Under the pieces are notes generated by a model, which was not told where the DNA came from, did no database searches, and saw only the letters and a program-made list of their open reading frames with translations. A DNA stretch of 64,000 bases, taken from the NCBI RefSeq assembly GCF_007993045.1, contig NZ_VOOR01000029.1, forward strand, positions 1 through 64,000. The letters are read 5' to 3'. The first letter of the stretch is position 1. Each line of letters opens with the position of its first letter. This document shows, in pieces, positions 16,690 through 25,669 of this stretch. Source of the stretch: Phaeodactylibacter luteus (lineage in GTDB: Bacteria; Bacteroidota; Bacteroidia; Chitinophagales; Saprospiraceae). Made by a program: the position numbers and the translations under genes.

Positions 16690-17544
16690 ATGGATGCCAT
16701 TCGTAAAATATTGTTGCCTACCGATTTTTCTGCAAATGCTCAAAATGCATTCCGCCATGGGCTTATGCTCGCTGACCGGATGGGGGCTGAAATAGAGCTG
16801 CTGCATGTTATCTATCCGGAGTACGAGCCCTTGGACTTGCCCGTGATGGCCGCTCAGGCCACCCGTGAAAAAGCAGAGGCAGCCCGTGTGGTCATGAAAG
16901 AGTTTATGGAGCTGGGGCTGGCCCAAATGCATACGACCGGGCAGATCAAAAGCGTGCCGCCCATACATGCAGATCTGGAAGTGGGCACGCCTGCCAGCCT
17001 CATCAGCGAGGTCGCTCGCAGAGATGAAGCCGACCTGATTGTCATGGGCACCCGGGGCAGCCACAATACCCTCGAGCGTTTTTGGGGCAGCACGGCCACT
17101 GCTGTACTAGAGCATGCCCCGTGCCATGTCATGGTCGTCCCTGAGCATGCCCCGTATCAAAAAATTGAGCAGGTGGGCTATGCCACAGATTTGGCGGAAG
17201 CCGACCCTTATCACATTTGGGAGGCCGGCAAAATCTTAGATGCCTTCAGCCCGGTCATCCGCTGTGCCCATGTCAACTTGGAGCAAAGCGTAGAGCATGC
17301 CTTGGACCTCAATGGGCTTGGCCACTTTTTCGACAATCACGCCCCCGCCCTGCAGATTACTTTCCATACGTTGCAAGGGGGGCAGGTGGCGCCTGCTCTA
17401 GATCAGTTTATCGATCAGTTTGGGCTGGACCTCATGGTGATGTATGCCCCGGGGCACAGCTGGTGGCAGCGGCTTTTCCACCACAGTGAGACTAAAGCCA
17501 TGGCCTTGCGTGCGCAGGTGCCTGTCCTCTTCCTCAAGCATTAA
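16690..17544 (+). CDS. Universal stress protein, UspA family
   Basis: A 284-residue protein. The first domain is a textbook UspA domain: IRKILLPTDFSANAQNA at the start, and the ATP-binding loop GTRGSHNTLERFWGSTA near residue 120. The second half (from about residue 158) keeps the fold pattern but lacks the glycine loop, ending MVMYAPGHSWWQRLFHHSETKAM. It lies 32 bp upstream of the glutamate-cysteine ligase/CBS gene, so these two and the small membrane protein gene probably form one operon. Confidence 0.9.
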   Translation: MDAIRKILLPTDFSANAQNAFRHGLMLADRMGAEIELLHVIYPEYEPLDLPVMAAQATREKAEAARVVMKEFMELGLAQMHTTGQIKSVPPIHADLEVGTPASLISEVARRDEADLIVMGTRGSHNTLERFWGSTATAVLEHAPCHVMVVPEHAPYQKIEQVGYATDLAEADPYHIWEAGKILDAFSPVIRCAHVNLEQSVEHALDLNGLGHFFDNHAPALQITFHTLQGGQVAPALDQFIDQFGLDLMVMYAPGHSWWQRLFHHSETKAMALRAQVPVLFLKH

Positions 17545-17576
17545 ATCGGCCTGGCGAGCCTCAAAAAACTAAACCC

Positions 17577-19445
17577 ATGGGAGAAATGAAGGTGCAACAT
17601 GTCGGCCAAAACCGCAGTGCTTATATTCAGGCGCTGATCCGGGAAGCAGAAGTGCTCGAGACGATGATACGAGAAGACCGTTTTGAGCAGGGCGTGGAAA
17701 GGATAGGCGCCGAACAGGAGCTGTTTATGGTGGACAGGAGCTATAAGCCGGATGCCCGGGCCTACACTATGGTGGGCAGTTTGCCGGAGGCCTTCACGTA
17801 TGAGATAGGGCGGTTTAACTTGGAAGCCAATCTGCCGCCTGCCCTGCTCAATGGCAGTGCTTTTCAACAAACGGAAACGACGCTCAGGGGCTTGCTGCAG
17901 CAGTTGGAAGCAGCGGGAGAACCTGGAGGGATGAGCCCTTTGCTCACTGGGATCTTGCCTACTTTAGTGCCTGCCCACTTGTCTTTGCAGTATATGACGC
18001 CGGCCGGCCGTTTTGAAATGTTGAACGAGCGGCTGACAGACCTCCGGGGCGGGGCTTTTGAAATTCATATTTCTGGCGCAGATGAGCTGGCAGTGGCCCT
18101 GCCTAGTGTGATGTACGAAGCCGCGAACACCAGCTGGCAGATGCACTTGCAGATTGACCCCCGCAGCTTTTCTGAAGCGTACAACTGGGCGCAATACATT
18201 TCCGGCCCGGTCCTCGCCGCTACAGCCAACTCGCCTTTGCTATTTGGGCGTGAGCTCTGGCACGAAACCCGCATCGCGCTGTTTCAGCAGAGTGTGGATA
18301 CCCGCCGCTCATCCAACGAGCTCAGAGAGCGCCACAATCGCGTCCATTTTGGCCGTGGATGGCTGACCGGAGGCCCTGCCGGCCTGTTCAAAGATCAGAT
18401 TACCCGCTTCCCCTTATTGCTGACCGGCCAGGTGACCGAGGAGGCAGCGGCTGTGCTGTCGGGCGGGAAGGCCCCGAAACTGGAAGCCCTCCGCCTGCAT
18501 AATGGCACGATTTACAGTTGGAACCGGCCCTGCTATGGCTTGAACGAAGCCGGGGAAGCCCATCTGAGGTTGGAAAACCGCTATGTGCCTTCCGGCCCTA
18601 CTGTGGCGGACGAGATGGCCAACTTTGCCTTTTGGGTAGGGCTGATGAAAGGTATGCCGCCCCGGTACGCGAGCCTTGCTGAAGAAACGCCATTCGATGA
18701 TGCCCGGGCAAATTTCTACGAGGCAGCCCGCTCCAGCCTGCTGTGCAGTCAGCGTTGGAACGGGAAGCAGCGGCCAGTGAAAAGCATAATTCTGGAAGAA
18801 CTGCTCCCGATTGCAGCCGACGGCCTCCGCAAGGTAGGTGTTGGAGAGGAGGAAGCCCACCGCCGTTTGCAGATAGTAGAGCGGCGGGTGGCAGGAGAAG
18901 CCAATGGTGCCTGCTGGGCTGCCCGCAATTTTAGAGCCCTGAAAAGCCAGTTTGGGCCTGGGGTGGCAGCCCGCGAGCTGGCTGCGGCGATGCGCTACGG
19001 ACAGGCTGCCGATGTCCCCGTGCACAATTGGGAGGATATACCCGCCCATAAAGTTTACGCTTTGCGGCCGGGGGCAGCTACGGCCGGGCACCTCATGAAA
19101 ACAGACCTGTATACCATAGCGCCCGGAGAGCCTTTGTCTATGGCCCGTGCCATAATGAAATGGAAAAAGGTGAGGCACCTGCCCGTGGAAGATGAAAATG
19201 GGCAGCTTGTCGGCCTGCTCTCCCGCAACCTGATGCAGGACTGGGGGGCTGTACCCGAAGACACCACCGCCGGGGATGTCATGGTGAGCCAACTCATTAC
19301 CATCAAGCCAGATACGCCGCTAAGCGAGTGTGCCCGGTTGTTGAAAACCCATCATATCGGATCTTTGCCAGTAGTGGAGCAGGGGCAGATCATCGGGCTG
19401 CTGACCGATACAGATTTCAGGGAATTGTTTGGCAGTGAAGGTTAA
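17577..19445 (+). CDS. Glutamate-cysteine ligase family protein fused to CBS pair
   Basis: A 622-residue fusion. Residues about 25-480 belong to the GCS2 type of ATP-dependent carboxylate-amine ligases (IGAEQELFMVD, YEIGRFNLEANLPP, QMHLQIDP, ANSPLLFGRELWHETR). Residues about 504-622 are two CBS motifs (KKVRHLPVEDENGQLVGL and HHIGSLPVVEQGQIIGLL). GCS2 enzymes make gamma-glutamyl amides such as gamma-glutamylcysteine, and CBS pairs usually bind adenosine nucleotides, so regulation by energy state is a reasonable inference. No glutathione synthetase lies nearby. It sits in the stress cluster, downstream of UspA and upstream of the deacetylase-family gene. The substrate is unproven. Confidence 0.85.
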   Translation: MGEMKVQHVGQNRSAYIQALIREAEVLETMIREDRFEQGVERIGAEQELFMVDRSYKPDARAYTMVGSLPEAFTYEIGRFNLEANLPPALLNGSAFQQTETTLRGLLQQLEAAGEPGGMSPLLTGILPTLVPAHLSLQYMTPAGRFEMLNERLTDLRGGAFEIHISGADELAVALPSVMYEAANTSWQMHLQIDPRSFSEAYNWAQYISGPVLAATANSPLLFGRELWHETRIALFQQSVDTRRSSNELRERHNRVHFGRGWLTGGPAGLFKDQITRFPLLLTGQVTEEAAAVLSGGKAPKLEALRLHNGTIYSWNRPCYGLNEAGEAHLRLENRYVPSGPTVADEMANFAFWVGLMKGMPPRYASLAEETPFDDARANFYEAARSSLLCSQRWNGKQRPVKSIILEELLPIAADGLRKVGVGEEEAHRRLQIVERRVAGEANGACWAARNFRALKSQFGPGVAARELAAAMRYGQAADVPVHNWEDIPAHKVYALRPGAATAGHLMKTDLYTIAPGEPLSMARAIMKWKKVRHLPVEDENGQLVGLLSRNLMQDWGAVPEDTTAGDVMVSQLITIKPDTPLSECARLLKTHHIGSLPVVEQGQIIGLLTDTDFRELFGSEG

Positions 19446-19522
19446 ATTTCAGTAATTGTTGGAGCGGTCAAGCTGCAGGCCGTCTTGCTGGCAGCTAGGG
19501 TGCAGGAGAAAAATATAAGCGT

Positions 19523-20539
19523 ATGAAACCACCAACGGGCACGCCCACGAGCACTTCCCGGCCAGCCGGGGTGCTCCCTTCCATGCCATTGATTTACCAC
19601 CCGGTCGTGTTACAGCATGACACTGGGCTCCACCCAGAGAGCGGCAAGCGGTTTGAAGCGATGGGGGAACTGCCAGTCACGGAGCTGATTGATGGTGCGC
19701 CCTACCTCGGGCTGGTGCACAGCAAGGACTATGTCCGGCAGATCAAATCAGCTTGTGAGTTTGGGCAGCGGCTCGACGGGGACACCCCCACTTCAGCAGG
19801 CAGTTTTGAGGCCGCCCGTTTTGCCGTAGGCGCTACCATTATGGCTGCAGAGCAGGAAGGCTTCGCCCTGGTACGCCCGCCTGGCCATCATGCCTATGCT
19901 GCCCGGGGGAGCGGGTTTTGCCTGTTCAATAATGTAGCTGTGGCAGCACAGCACTTAGTGGAGCAGGGCAAGCGGGTGCTGATTTTAGATTTTGATGGGC
20001 ATCTGGGGGATGGCACTTCCGATATTTTCTACCGTACCGATCAGGTGCTGTATTGGTCGATCCACCAATACCCGGCTTATCCTGGGCATGGTTTTGTAGA
20101 TGAAATAGGCGTGGGGCCCGGTAAGGGCTTCAATATAAATGTGCCACTTCCGCCGGGCGCTGGAGATGATATTTACAATGAAGTGCTGGATTATTTCCTG
20201 CCCGTGGTCAAGCAATTTCAGCCAGACGTTGTTGCCCTGTCAGCTGGGTTTGATGCCCATCAGCGGGACCTGCTGCTGGACTTGAAGCTGTCCACTTCTT
20301 TCTTCTACACCCTCGGGCAACGGCTGCGGGCCAATTTTGACCACCTGTTCGGCACCCTCGAGGGGGGCTATAATATAGATGAAATGCCCCGCTGCCTGTT
20401 CAATTTCCTGGCAGGGGTGAATGGCCAGGCGATGCCCTATGCAGAGGAAGCAACCATCTCTGGGCTGCGTGCTTGGGAGACTTTCGAAATTTATGTGCAC
20501 GCAGTGATGGGCAAGCTGCGGGACTACTGGAAATTCTGA
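19523..20539 (+). CDS. Histone deacetylase family protein
   Basis: A 338-residue arginase/deacetylase-fold enzyme related to AcuC and class II HDACs. The expected active-site residues are present: His122-His123 in RPPGHHA, zinc ligands Asp158 and His160 in DFDGHLGDG, Asp244 in SAGFDAH, and the transition-state Tyr283 in EGGYN. The usual DxHH pair is DGHL here, which spares both ligands. The first 20 residues are low-complexity, so an ATG at 19583 (MPLIYHP) could be the true start. The gene ends 5 bp before a Pat-type acetyltransferase, implying that writer and eraser of lysine acetylation are co-expressed. Confidence 0.9.
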   Translation: MKPPTGTPTSTSRPAGVLPSMPLIYHPVVLQHDTGLHPESGKRFEAMGELPVTELIDGAPYLGLVHSKDYVRQIKSACEFGQRLDGDTPTSAGSFEAARFAVGATIMAAEQEGFALVRPPGHHAYAARGSGFCLFNNVAVAAQHLVEQGKRVLILDFDGHLGDGTSDIFYRTDQVLYWSIHQYPAYPGHGFVDEIGVGPGKGFNINVPLPPGAGDDIYNEVLDYFLPVVKQFQPDVVALSAGFDAHQRDLLLDLKLSTSFFYTLGQRLRANFDHLFGTLEGGYNIDEMPRCLFNFLAGVNGQAMPYAEEATISGLRAWETFEIYVHAVMGKLRDYWKF

Positions 20540-20544
20540 CACAC

Positions 20545-23217
20545 ATGCGCAAACAATTGCGAAAGCTGTTCCAACCTAAATCATTGGCTGTCATTGGGGC
20601 TTCAGACCATCCGCGTTCGGTTGGCTTCGTGGTGATGAGGAACCTGCTGGAAAGCGAGTTTAAGGGGGCGGTCACCCCGGTCAACCTCAAGCACCGTCAG
20701 GTGCAAGGGCGCCGTAGCTATTACCGCATCAAGGACGTCCCCCAAGCACCTGATTTGGCGCTCATCACTACACCCGCCTATGCTGTGATGCAGGTGGTCC
20801 GGGAATGTGGGGAAGCCGGGGTAGGGGCATTAGCCATTTTGTCTGCTGGTTTTAGCGAAAGCGGGGAGGAGGCCCGGCACCGCCTGAAACGGATCAAGCA
20901 AATAGCAAGGGAGTACAATATGCGTGTGCTGGGCCCTCGGAGCCTGGGCTTCATCAACCCCTACTTGGGGCTGAATGCCAGCTTTGCCACCCGTATGGCA
21001 GCGCCTGGCAATATTGCTTTCATTTCTCAGAGCGGCGCATTGGGCACTTCCGTTTTGGACTGGGCCATAGAGCAGCAGGTAGGGTTCAGTTATTTTGTTT
21101 CGGTGGGCGCTATGGCCGATATCGGTTTTGCAGACCTGATCGACTATTTCGGCACGGACAACCACACGACTTGTATCCTCATTTACATGGAGAGCCTCAG
21201 TGAGGCCCGCCGTTTCATGAGCGCTGCCCGTGCCTTTGCCCGCCATAAGCCTATTATTGTCCTCAAAGCTGGGCGCAGCCTGGAAGGGCGTCAGGTGGCC
21301 CTATCGCATACAGGGGCTTTGGCCGGCAACGATGCGGTTTACAGTGCTGCTTTCCGGCGTTCTGGCATCATCCGGGTAGATACCGTCGCGCAGCTGTTCA
21401 ACTGCGCACAGTCTTTGGCCATGCAGCCCCGCCCCTTTGGCAACCGCCTGGCTATACTGACCAATGCCGGCGGGCCTGCCGTATTGGCGACCGACTACCT
21501 GATGGCTAAAGGGGGCAAGCTGGCTGCTTTGTCCGAGAAAACAACGGAAAGGCTCAATGCAGCTCTGCCGGTCAATTGGAGCCATACCAACCCGGTCAAT
21601 ATCTTAGGCGATGCTTCCGCCGAGCTTTATGGCAAAGCGCTGTCCGCTTTGCTGCTCGATGCGCAGTCCGATGCAGTGCTGGTCATCCTGACTTATCAGG
21701 CGATGACGGAGCCCGAGGAGGTGGCCCGGGCAGTGGCAGAAGCGGCCAAGCGCTCAAGGAAGCCCGTACTTGCAGCTTGGCTGGGGGAAAGGGGCGTTAG
21801 GGAAGGGCGGGAGATATTGGAGCGGGGCAGGGTGCCCAACTACCGTTACCCGGAGAGCGCGGTTGATGTTTTTGTGAAAATATACCAGTATACGCGCAAT
21901 CTGGAGCTGTTGTACGAGACGCCGCCAGAGGAGCCCCGTCAGTTCAAGCCCGACAAGGCACGTGCCGCAGGGGTGATCCAAGGGGTGCGTGCTGCTCAAC
22001 GGGCACAGATGCTGGAGACGGAAGCCAAAGACCTATTAGCCTGCTACGATATCTCGGTATCAGATTATCGGCTGGCCCAAAATATGGAAGAGGCCGTGCT
22101 CGCGGCCAAGGCGATTGGCTACCCCGTGGTATTAAAGGTAGCGACTCCTGATCTATACCATAAATCAGATTTTGGCGGGGTAGCGCTAAATGTGGGGGAT
22201 GCGGCAGGAGTGCGCAGGGCATTTAAAATGGTGGTGCAAAATTTCCATGCGCATGCCCCTGATGCCCACCTCACCGGGGTAGTGGTAGAGCGTATGGTGA
22301 ATAAGCGCTTCGAGCTGTTTATCGGTGCACGGAAAGACCCGGTGATGGGGCCTGTACTGGCTTTTGGGGCTGGCGGTATCGCGGTGGAGGTGCTCCGCGA
22401 TACCCAATTGGGCATGCCGCCTATGAACATGGCGCTGGCCCACCGCATGATCGAACGGACGAACATTTACCCTCTGCTCAAGGGGTACCGGGGGCAGAAA
22501 GGGGTAGATCTGGAAAGCCTGGCTTTCACGCTTTGCAAATTTGCGTACCTGATCATGGACTTCCCGGAGATACAGGAAATCGATATCAACCCCTTTGTAA
22601 TGGATGAAAACGGGGGCGTAGTGCTCGATGCACATGTAGTATTGGACACCGCAGTCTTGCCACAAGATCAGCGGAAACCGTACCACCACTTGGTCATCTC
22701 TCCCTATCCCGGGCGCTACCGAAAGTCGGTCATGGCCCGCAACGGGCAGGAGGTCTTGCTGCGCCCCATCCGCCCTGAAGATGAGCCCATCGAGCTGGAA
22801 ATGGTCAACCGCTTGTCCAAGGAATCATTGTATTTCCGGTTTTTCGGGTATGTCCCGAAAATGACCCATGAGCTCATGACCCGCTTTACGCAAATAGATT
22901 ACGACCGGGAAATGGCCATCATTGCCCTCATCAGCCAGGAAGGCCGGGAGGAGATGATAGGGGTGGTGCGCATCATCGCTGACCCATGGGGGCATTCTGC
23001 AGAGTATGCTATACTGATAGCGGATGAGTGGCAGGGGCAGGGCTTGGGCAGTAAGATGACCGACTACATCATTGAAATTGCCAGGGATATGGGGCTTAGG
23101 CATATTTATGCCACTGTGCTGGCTTCCAATGCCAGCATGCTGGCTTTGTTTGAGCGCAAGGGCTTTCATATTTCCAGGGAAGACTTCGATACGTTCCGGG
23201 TAGACTTGGACTTGTAA
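20545..23217 (+). CDS. Acyl-CoA synthetase (NDP-forming)/GNAT protein acetyltransferase, Pat-like
   Basis: An 890-residue three-part protein. Residues 1 to about 460 are the CoA-binding and ligase domains of NDP-forming acyl-CoA synthetases (LAVIGASDHPRSVG, ISQSGALGTSVLDW, and SHTGALAG with His255, at the position of the phospho-His of active synthetases). Residues about 500-725 are an ATP-grasp domain (GYPVVLKVATPDLYHKSDFGG). Residues about 735-890 are a GNAT acetyltransferase (VLLRPIRPED, VADEWQGQGLGS-like acetyl-CoA loop). This is the architecture of PatZ/YfiQ, which acetylates acetyl-CoA synthetase and other proteins on lysine. Retention of the His leaves synthetase activity possible. It directly follows the deacetylase-family gene. 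Confidence 0.9.
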   Translation: MRKQLRKLFQPKSLAVIGASDHPRSVGFVVMRNLLESEFKGAVTPVNLKHRQVQGRRSYYRIKDVPQAPDLALITTPAYAVMQVVRECGEAGVGALAILSAGFSESGEEARHRLKRIKQIAREYNMRVLGPRSLGFINPYLGLNASFATRMAAPGNIAFISQSGALGTSVLDWAIEQQVGFSYFVSVGAMADIGFADLIDYFGTDNHTTCILIYMESLSEARRFMSAARAFARHKPIIVLKAGRSLEGRQVALSHTGALAGNDAVYSAAFRRSGIIRVDTVAQLFNCAQSLAMQPRPFGNRLAILTNAGGPAVLATDYLMAKGGKLAALSEKTTERLNAALPVNWSHTNPVNILGDASAELYGKALSALLLDAQSDAVLVILTYQAMTEPEEVARAVAEAAKRSRKPVLAAWLGERGVREGREILERGRVPNYRYPESAVDVFVKIYQYTRNLELLYETPPEEPRQFKPDKARAAGVIQGVRAAQRAQMLETEAKDLLACYDISVSDYRLAQNMEEAVLAAKAIGYPVVLKVATPDLYHKSDFGGVALNVGDAAGVRRAFKMVVQNFHAHAPDAHLTGVVVERMVNKRFELFIGARKDPVMGPVLAFGAGGIAVEVLRDTQLGMPPMNMALAHRMIERTNIYPLLKGYRGQKGVDLESLAFTLCKFAYLIMDFPEIQEIDINPFVMDENGGVVLDAHVVLDTAVLPQDQRKPYHHLVISPYPGRYRKSVMARNGQEVLLRPIRPEDEPIELEMVNRLSKESLYFRFFGYVPKMTHELMTRFTQIDYDREMAIIALISQEGREEMIGVVRIIADPWGHSAEYAILIADEWQGQGLGSKMTDYIIEIARDMGLRHIYATVLASNASMLALFERKGFHISREDFDTFRVDLDL

Positions 23218-23237
23218 ACCGTTAAAACGCTAAACCC

Positions 23238-23867
23238 ATGCCCTCTGGTGAAGAAAGCTGGTACGCTCGCCTATTTGCGAAAGCCTATGACCCGGTCATG
23301 GCACAACTGGAACAGGCCATGCTGCAGGAGCTGCGGCGCAGCCTATTGGCGCACGCCCGAGGGCGCGTACTAGAGATTGGGGCGGGCACCGGAGCCAATT
23401 TCCCCTATTACCCACCTTCTGCCCAAGTCTTGGCGACAGAGCCGTCGGCGGCTATGTACAAGCGGGCAGCCCGCACCCTACCCCCTAGCGTGTCTCTGTT
23501 GCAGGCAGGCGTTCACAGCCCTGTTTTGAGCAGACAGGTACCTGAAGGCGGTTTCGATACTATTGTCAGCACGCTTGTACTTTGTACTGTGCCCGATGTG
23601 GCTCGGGCTTTGGCTGATCTGTACTCTTGGCTGGCCCCCTCTGGCCAACTGCTTTTGCTGGAGCATATCCACGATCGCCGACAGCCGCAGCGCAGCCTTC
23701 AGCAGTGGCTCAGCCCTATTTGGCGCAAAGCCGCAGCGGGCTGCCACCTCAACCGGCAGACCGATATGTTGGTACGGGAGGCGGGCTTCTCTCCCTTGGA
23801 AGAGGAGGTGCACCTTACTAAATGGGTGCCGTTCTACTATGGGGTATATGAAAAAAGCCGGCCTTGA
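23238..23867 (+). CDS. Class I SAM-dependent methyltransferase
   Basis: A 209-residue methyltransferase. The SAM-binding motif VLEIGAGTGANFPYYP is near residue 36, an acidic motif II-like ATEPSAAMYKRA follows, and FDTIVSTLVLCTVPD is a motif IV-like strand. The C-terminal part resembles methyltransferases of the METTL7/phospholipid type (LLLLEHIHD, WRKAAAGCHLNR). The substrate is unknown. It starts 20 bp after the Pat-like gene, so it is probably the last gene of the acetylation operon. A 313-bp gap with a new promoter follows. Confidence 0.85.
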   Translation: MPSGEESWYARLFAKAYDPVMAQLEQAMLQELRRSLLAHARGRVLEIGAGTGANFPYYPPSAQVLATEPSAAMYKRAARTLPPSVSLLQAGVHSPVLSRQVPEGGFDTIVSTLVLCTVPDVARALADLYSWLAPSGQLLLLEHIHDRRQPQRSLQQWLSPIWRKAAAGCHLNRQTDMLVREAGFSPLEEEVHLTKWVPFYYGVYEKSRP

Positions 23868-24180
23868 ATCTAATTAGAATTTAATACCGTTAATGCTTTG
23901 TTTTTTAAACCATCCTATTGATTTGCGCGCATAGGGTGTGTGCTGTGGCCGCAAGTTCTTGATTGGGGCAGCTTTTATTTTGCCCCACCGGTTAATATTT
24001 TGTTAAAAAAAGGGAAAAAATTAGAGGGGCACTCGCATTTGTCTTTCAATGCGCTTATATTTGAACCGTTCTAATGCAACAGCTGCATTCCATCACTTCA
24101 CCAAAACACAAGGTCTATAGTAAGTAACTCTACACTAAAAAATTGCGACATAAGATCCCATAACGCTAATTTATTTAGTT
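23868..24180. other. Intergenic stretch with sigma-factor promoter
   Basis: AT-rich 313-bp gap between the methyltransferase and the ECF sigma factor. It holds a TATATTTG box at 24056. I see no hairpin terminator with a T-run, no repeat and no small gene in it. Confidence 0.5.
24056..24063 (+). promoter_or_regulatory. Promoter -7 box for ECF sigma gene
   Basis: TATATTTG fits TAnnTTTG. It lies 117 bp upstream of the sigma-factor start, giving a leader of about 110 nt. Confidence 0.5.
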
Positions 24181-24762
24181 ATGCAAGTTACACCACTGAA
24201 CGACCAACAGTTGATTTCTAATTATTTGGAAGGTGATGAAAAAGCTTTCGAAGAGCTTCTCTCCCGTCACAAGCAGCGCATTTACACTTCCATCTACCTT
24301 TTTGTCAAAGACCAAAGCTTGGCAGAAGACATTTTCCAAGAGGTCTTCATCAAGATTATTGATACCCTGAGGAAAGGGAAGTACAATCATGAAGGCAAGT
24401 TCCTGCAGTGGGCGCTCCGTATTTCCTACAATATGTGCGTGGATTACTTCCGCCGCAACAAGCGCCGCCCGAAGGTGTCTCCAACCGAAACTTTCGACAT
24501 TTTCGATGTATTGCAGTCTTCTGAGCGCAATGCAGAACAGAGCATCATCCGCAGTCAGACGCACGACAAAATCCGCACCCTTGTCGATATGTTGCCGCCC
24601 GAACAGCGCGAGGTGGTCATCCTGCGCCACTATGCAGATATGAGCTTCAAAGAAATCGCCAAACTGACCCGCGTGAGCATCAACACCGCTCTAGGCCGTA
24701 TGCGGTACGCCTTGATCAATATCCGCAAACTCGTCGAAGAGCGGGAAATCGTTCTGCAGTAA
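24181..24762 (+). CDS. RNA polymerase ECF-type sigma factor
   Basis: A 193-residue sigma-70 family protein. Region 2 spans about residues 20-95 (EELLSRHKQRIYTSIYLFV, AEDIFQEVFIKI, FLQWALRISYNMCVDYFRRNKR). Region 4 spans about 125-185 (LPPEQREVVILRHYADMSFKEIAKLTRVSI), with the helix-turn-helix at MSFKEIAKL through ALGRMRYA. There is no anti-sigma gene beside it. It has its own promoter box and a strong terminator, so it is monocistronic. The regulon is unknown. Confidence 0.93.
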   Translation: MQVTPLNDQQLISNYLEGDEKAFEELLSRHKQRIYTSIYLFVKDQSLAEDIFQEVFIKIIDTLRKGKYNHEGKFLQWALRISYNMCVDYFRRNKRRPKVSPTETFDIFDVLQSSERNAEQSIIRSQTHDKIRTLVDMLPPEQREVVILRHYADMSFKEIAKLTRVSINTALGRMRYALINIRKLVEEREIVLQ

Positions 24763-24896
24763 CTGCTGACTTGCTGCCGGGTGCAGGCGTTGCGTGCCCG
24801 GCTTTTGATCCCAAGAACGACAAAGTCAACCACGGTGAGGGCAAGCTCTCGCCAAAATTCCCTCAAGCCTTTAGTAACCTGTTAACCAAATTTATA

Positions 24897-24924
24897 AGCC
24901 GGTAGCTTTGCTGCCGGCTTTTTT
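24897..24924 (+). terminator. Terminator of the ECF sigma gene
   Basis: A 10-bp stem AGCCGGTAGC/GCTGCCGGCT (one G-U pair) with loop TTT, followed by T5. It lies 134 bp after the stop codon. Confidence 0.8.
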
Positions 24925-25165
24925 GGCTTTCAAAGGCAGGTATACACAGTTGTGTGGAATTTGTACGTTGGCTTCTTTGCAGAGGAATGGTTGTTTTATC
25001 TTGATTTGCAGCTATTTTGTATTGTCATTGTCGGTTTTTGTGCCGCTACGTTTCTCTTTCAAGAATCTGCTATCTTATGAACTGCCAACTACCAACTGCG
25101 TAGAGTAGTTTCCGGACTAGCATTGTTTCTTTGTGTTTTGGTTTCGGGTCATCCCCAGATTTTAT

Positions 25166-25346
25166 CGGCGCAAACCAGATTGTCGTTTTTTGGGGGCCTG
25201 CCCCTGCCGTGAGGGCAGGTGCCGCTATGCTACGGGGCTCGCTCTTCGCTCGGCCTTATCAGGCCTGCCGCCCCTTCGCAGCGCTAGGCCAATGCCAGGC
25301 TAGAGCCCCAAAAGCATAAACGCCTGCGACATTTTGGTTCACGCCC
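25166..25346 (+). mobile_element. Family A element, copy 5
   Basis: A 181-bp full copy with intact ends (CGGCGCAAACCAGATTGTCG ... GACATTTTGGTTCACGCCC). A perfect 8-bp direct repeat GATTTTAT lies at 25158-25165 and 25347-25354. Hairpin 1 loop is GTGAG, and hairpin 2 is the T-A variant (GGCCT-TATC-AGGCC), as in copy 1. It lies between genes, not next to a stop codon. Confidence 0.9.
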
Positions 25347-25354
25347 GATTTTAT

Positions 25355-25669
25355 CGGGCTTTGTTTTTCCATGCACGGATATGCCACAATTCCTGCTCTC
25401 TTCAGCCCAGCGGATTGAGTTGTATTTCAAAGTAGACTCCATTTGTGTCTTTCAAATAGCATTTTATCGGTTGGGCTACAAAGGGCTTGGAGCTGCCAGC
25501 TTTTCTATCCGCCGGGCAGCATATCGTTCAGTTGCGCAGTGAGGATAAGGCCTGTCAGGAGCCATTGATAATTGCGGAGTAGCGTTGGCATAAGGCAAAA
25601 TTCCCCGCTCGTACAACCCTCCCCTCCCTCTGCTGTTCTACTGAAGTAGAAAAACTTCAACCTGCATCT
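25355..25669. other. uvrA upstream region
   Basis: A 315-bp stretch between family A copy 5 and uvrA. A long open frame on the minus strand overlaps uvrA and has no protein-like features. I see no consensus TAnnTTTG box here, so the uvrA promoter is not identified. Confidence 0.4.

Noticed and set aside
18414-19292. 292-codon antisense frame inside the ligase/CBS gene
   Set aside because: The plus strand encodes conserved GCS2 and CBS motifs over the same bases; the antisense product has no recognisable domain.
25131-25319. Recurrent open frames across the repeats that encode similar peptides containing RGSLFARPY and AALGQC
   Set aside because: They arise because family A copies share sequence. 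The frames start and stop at different places, are disrupted in several copies, and the terminal repeats and hairpins explain the conservation without a protein.
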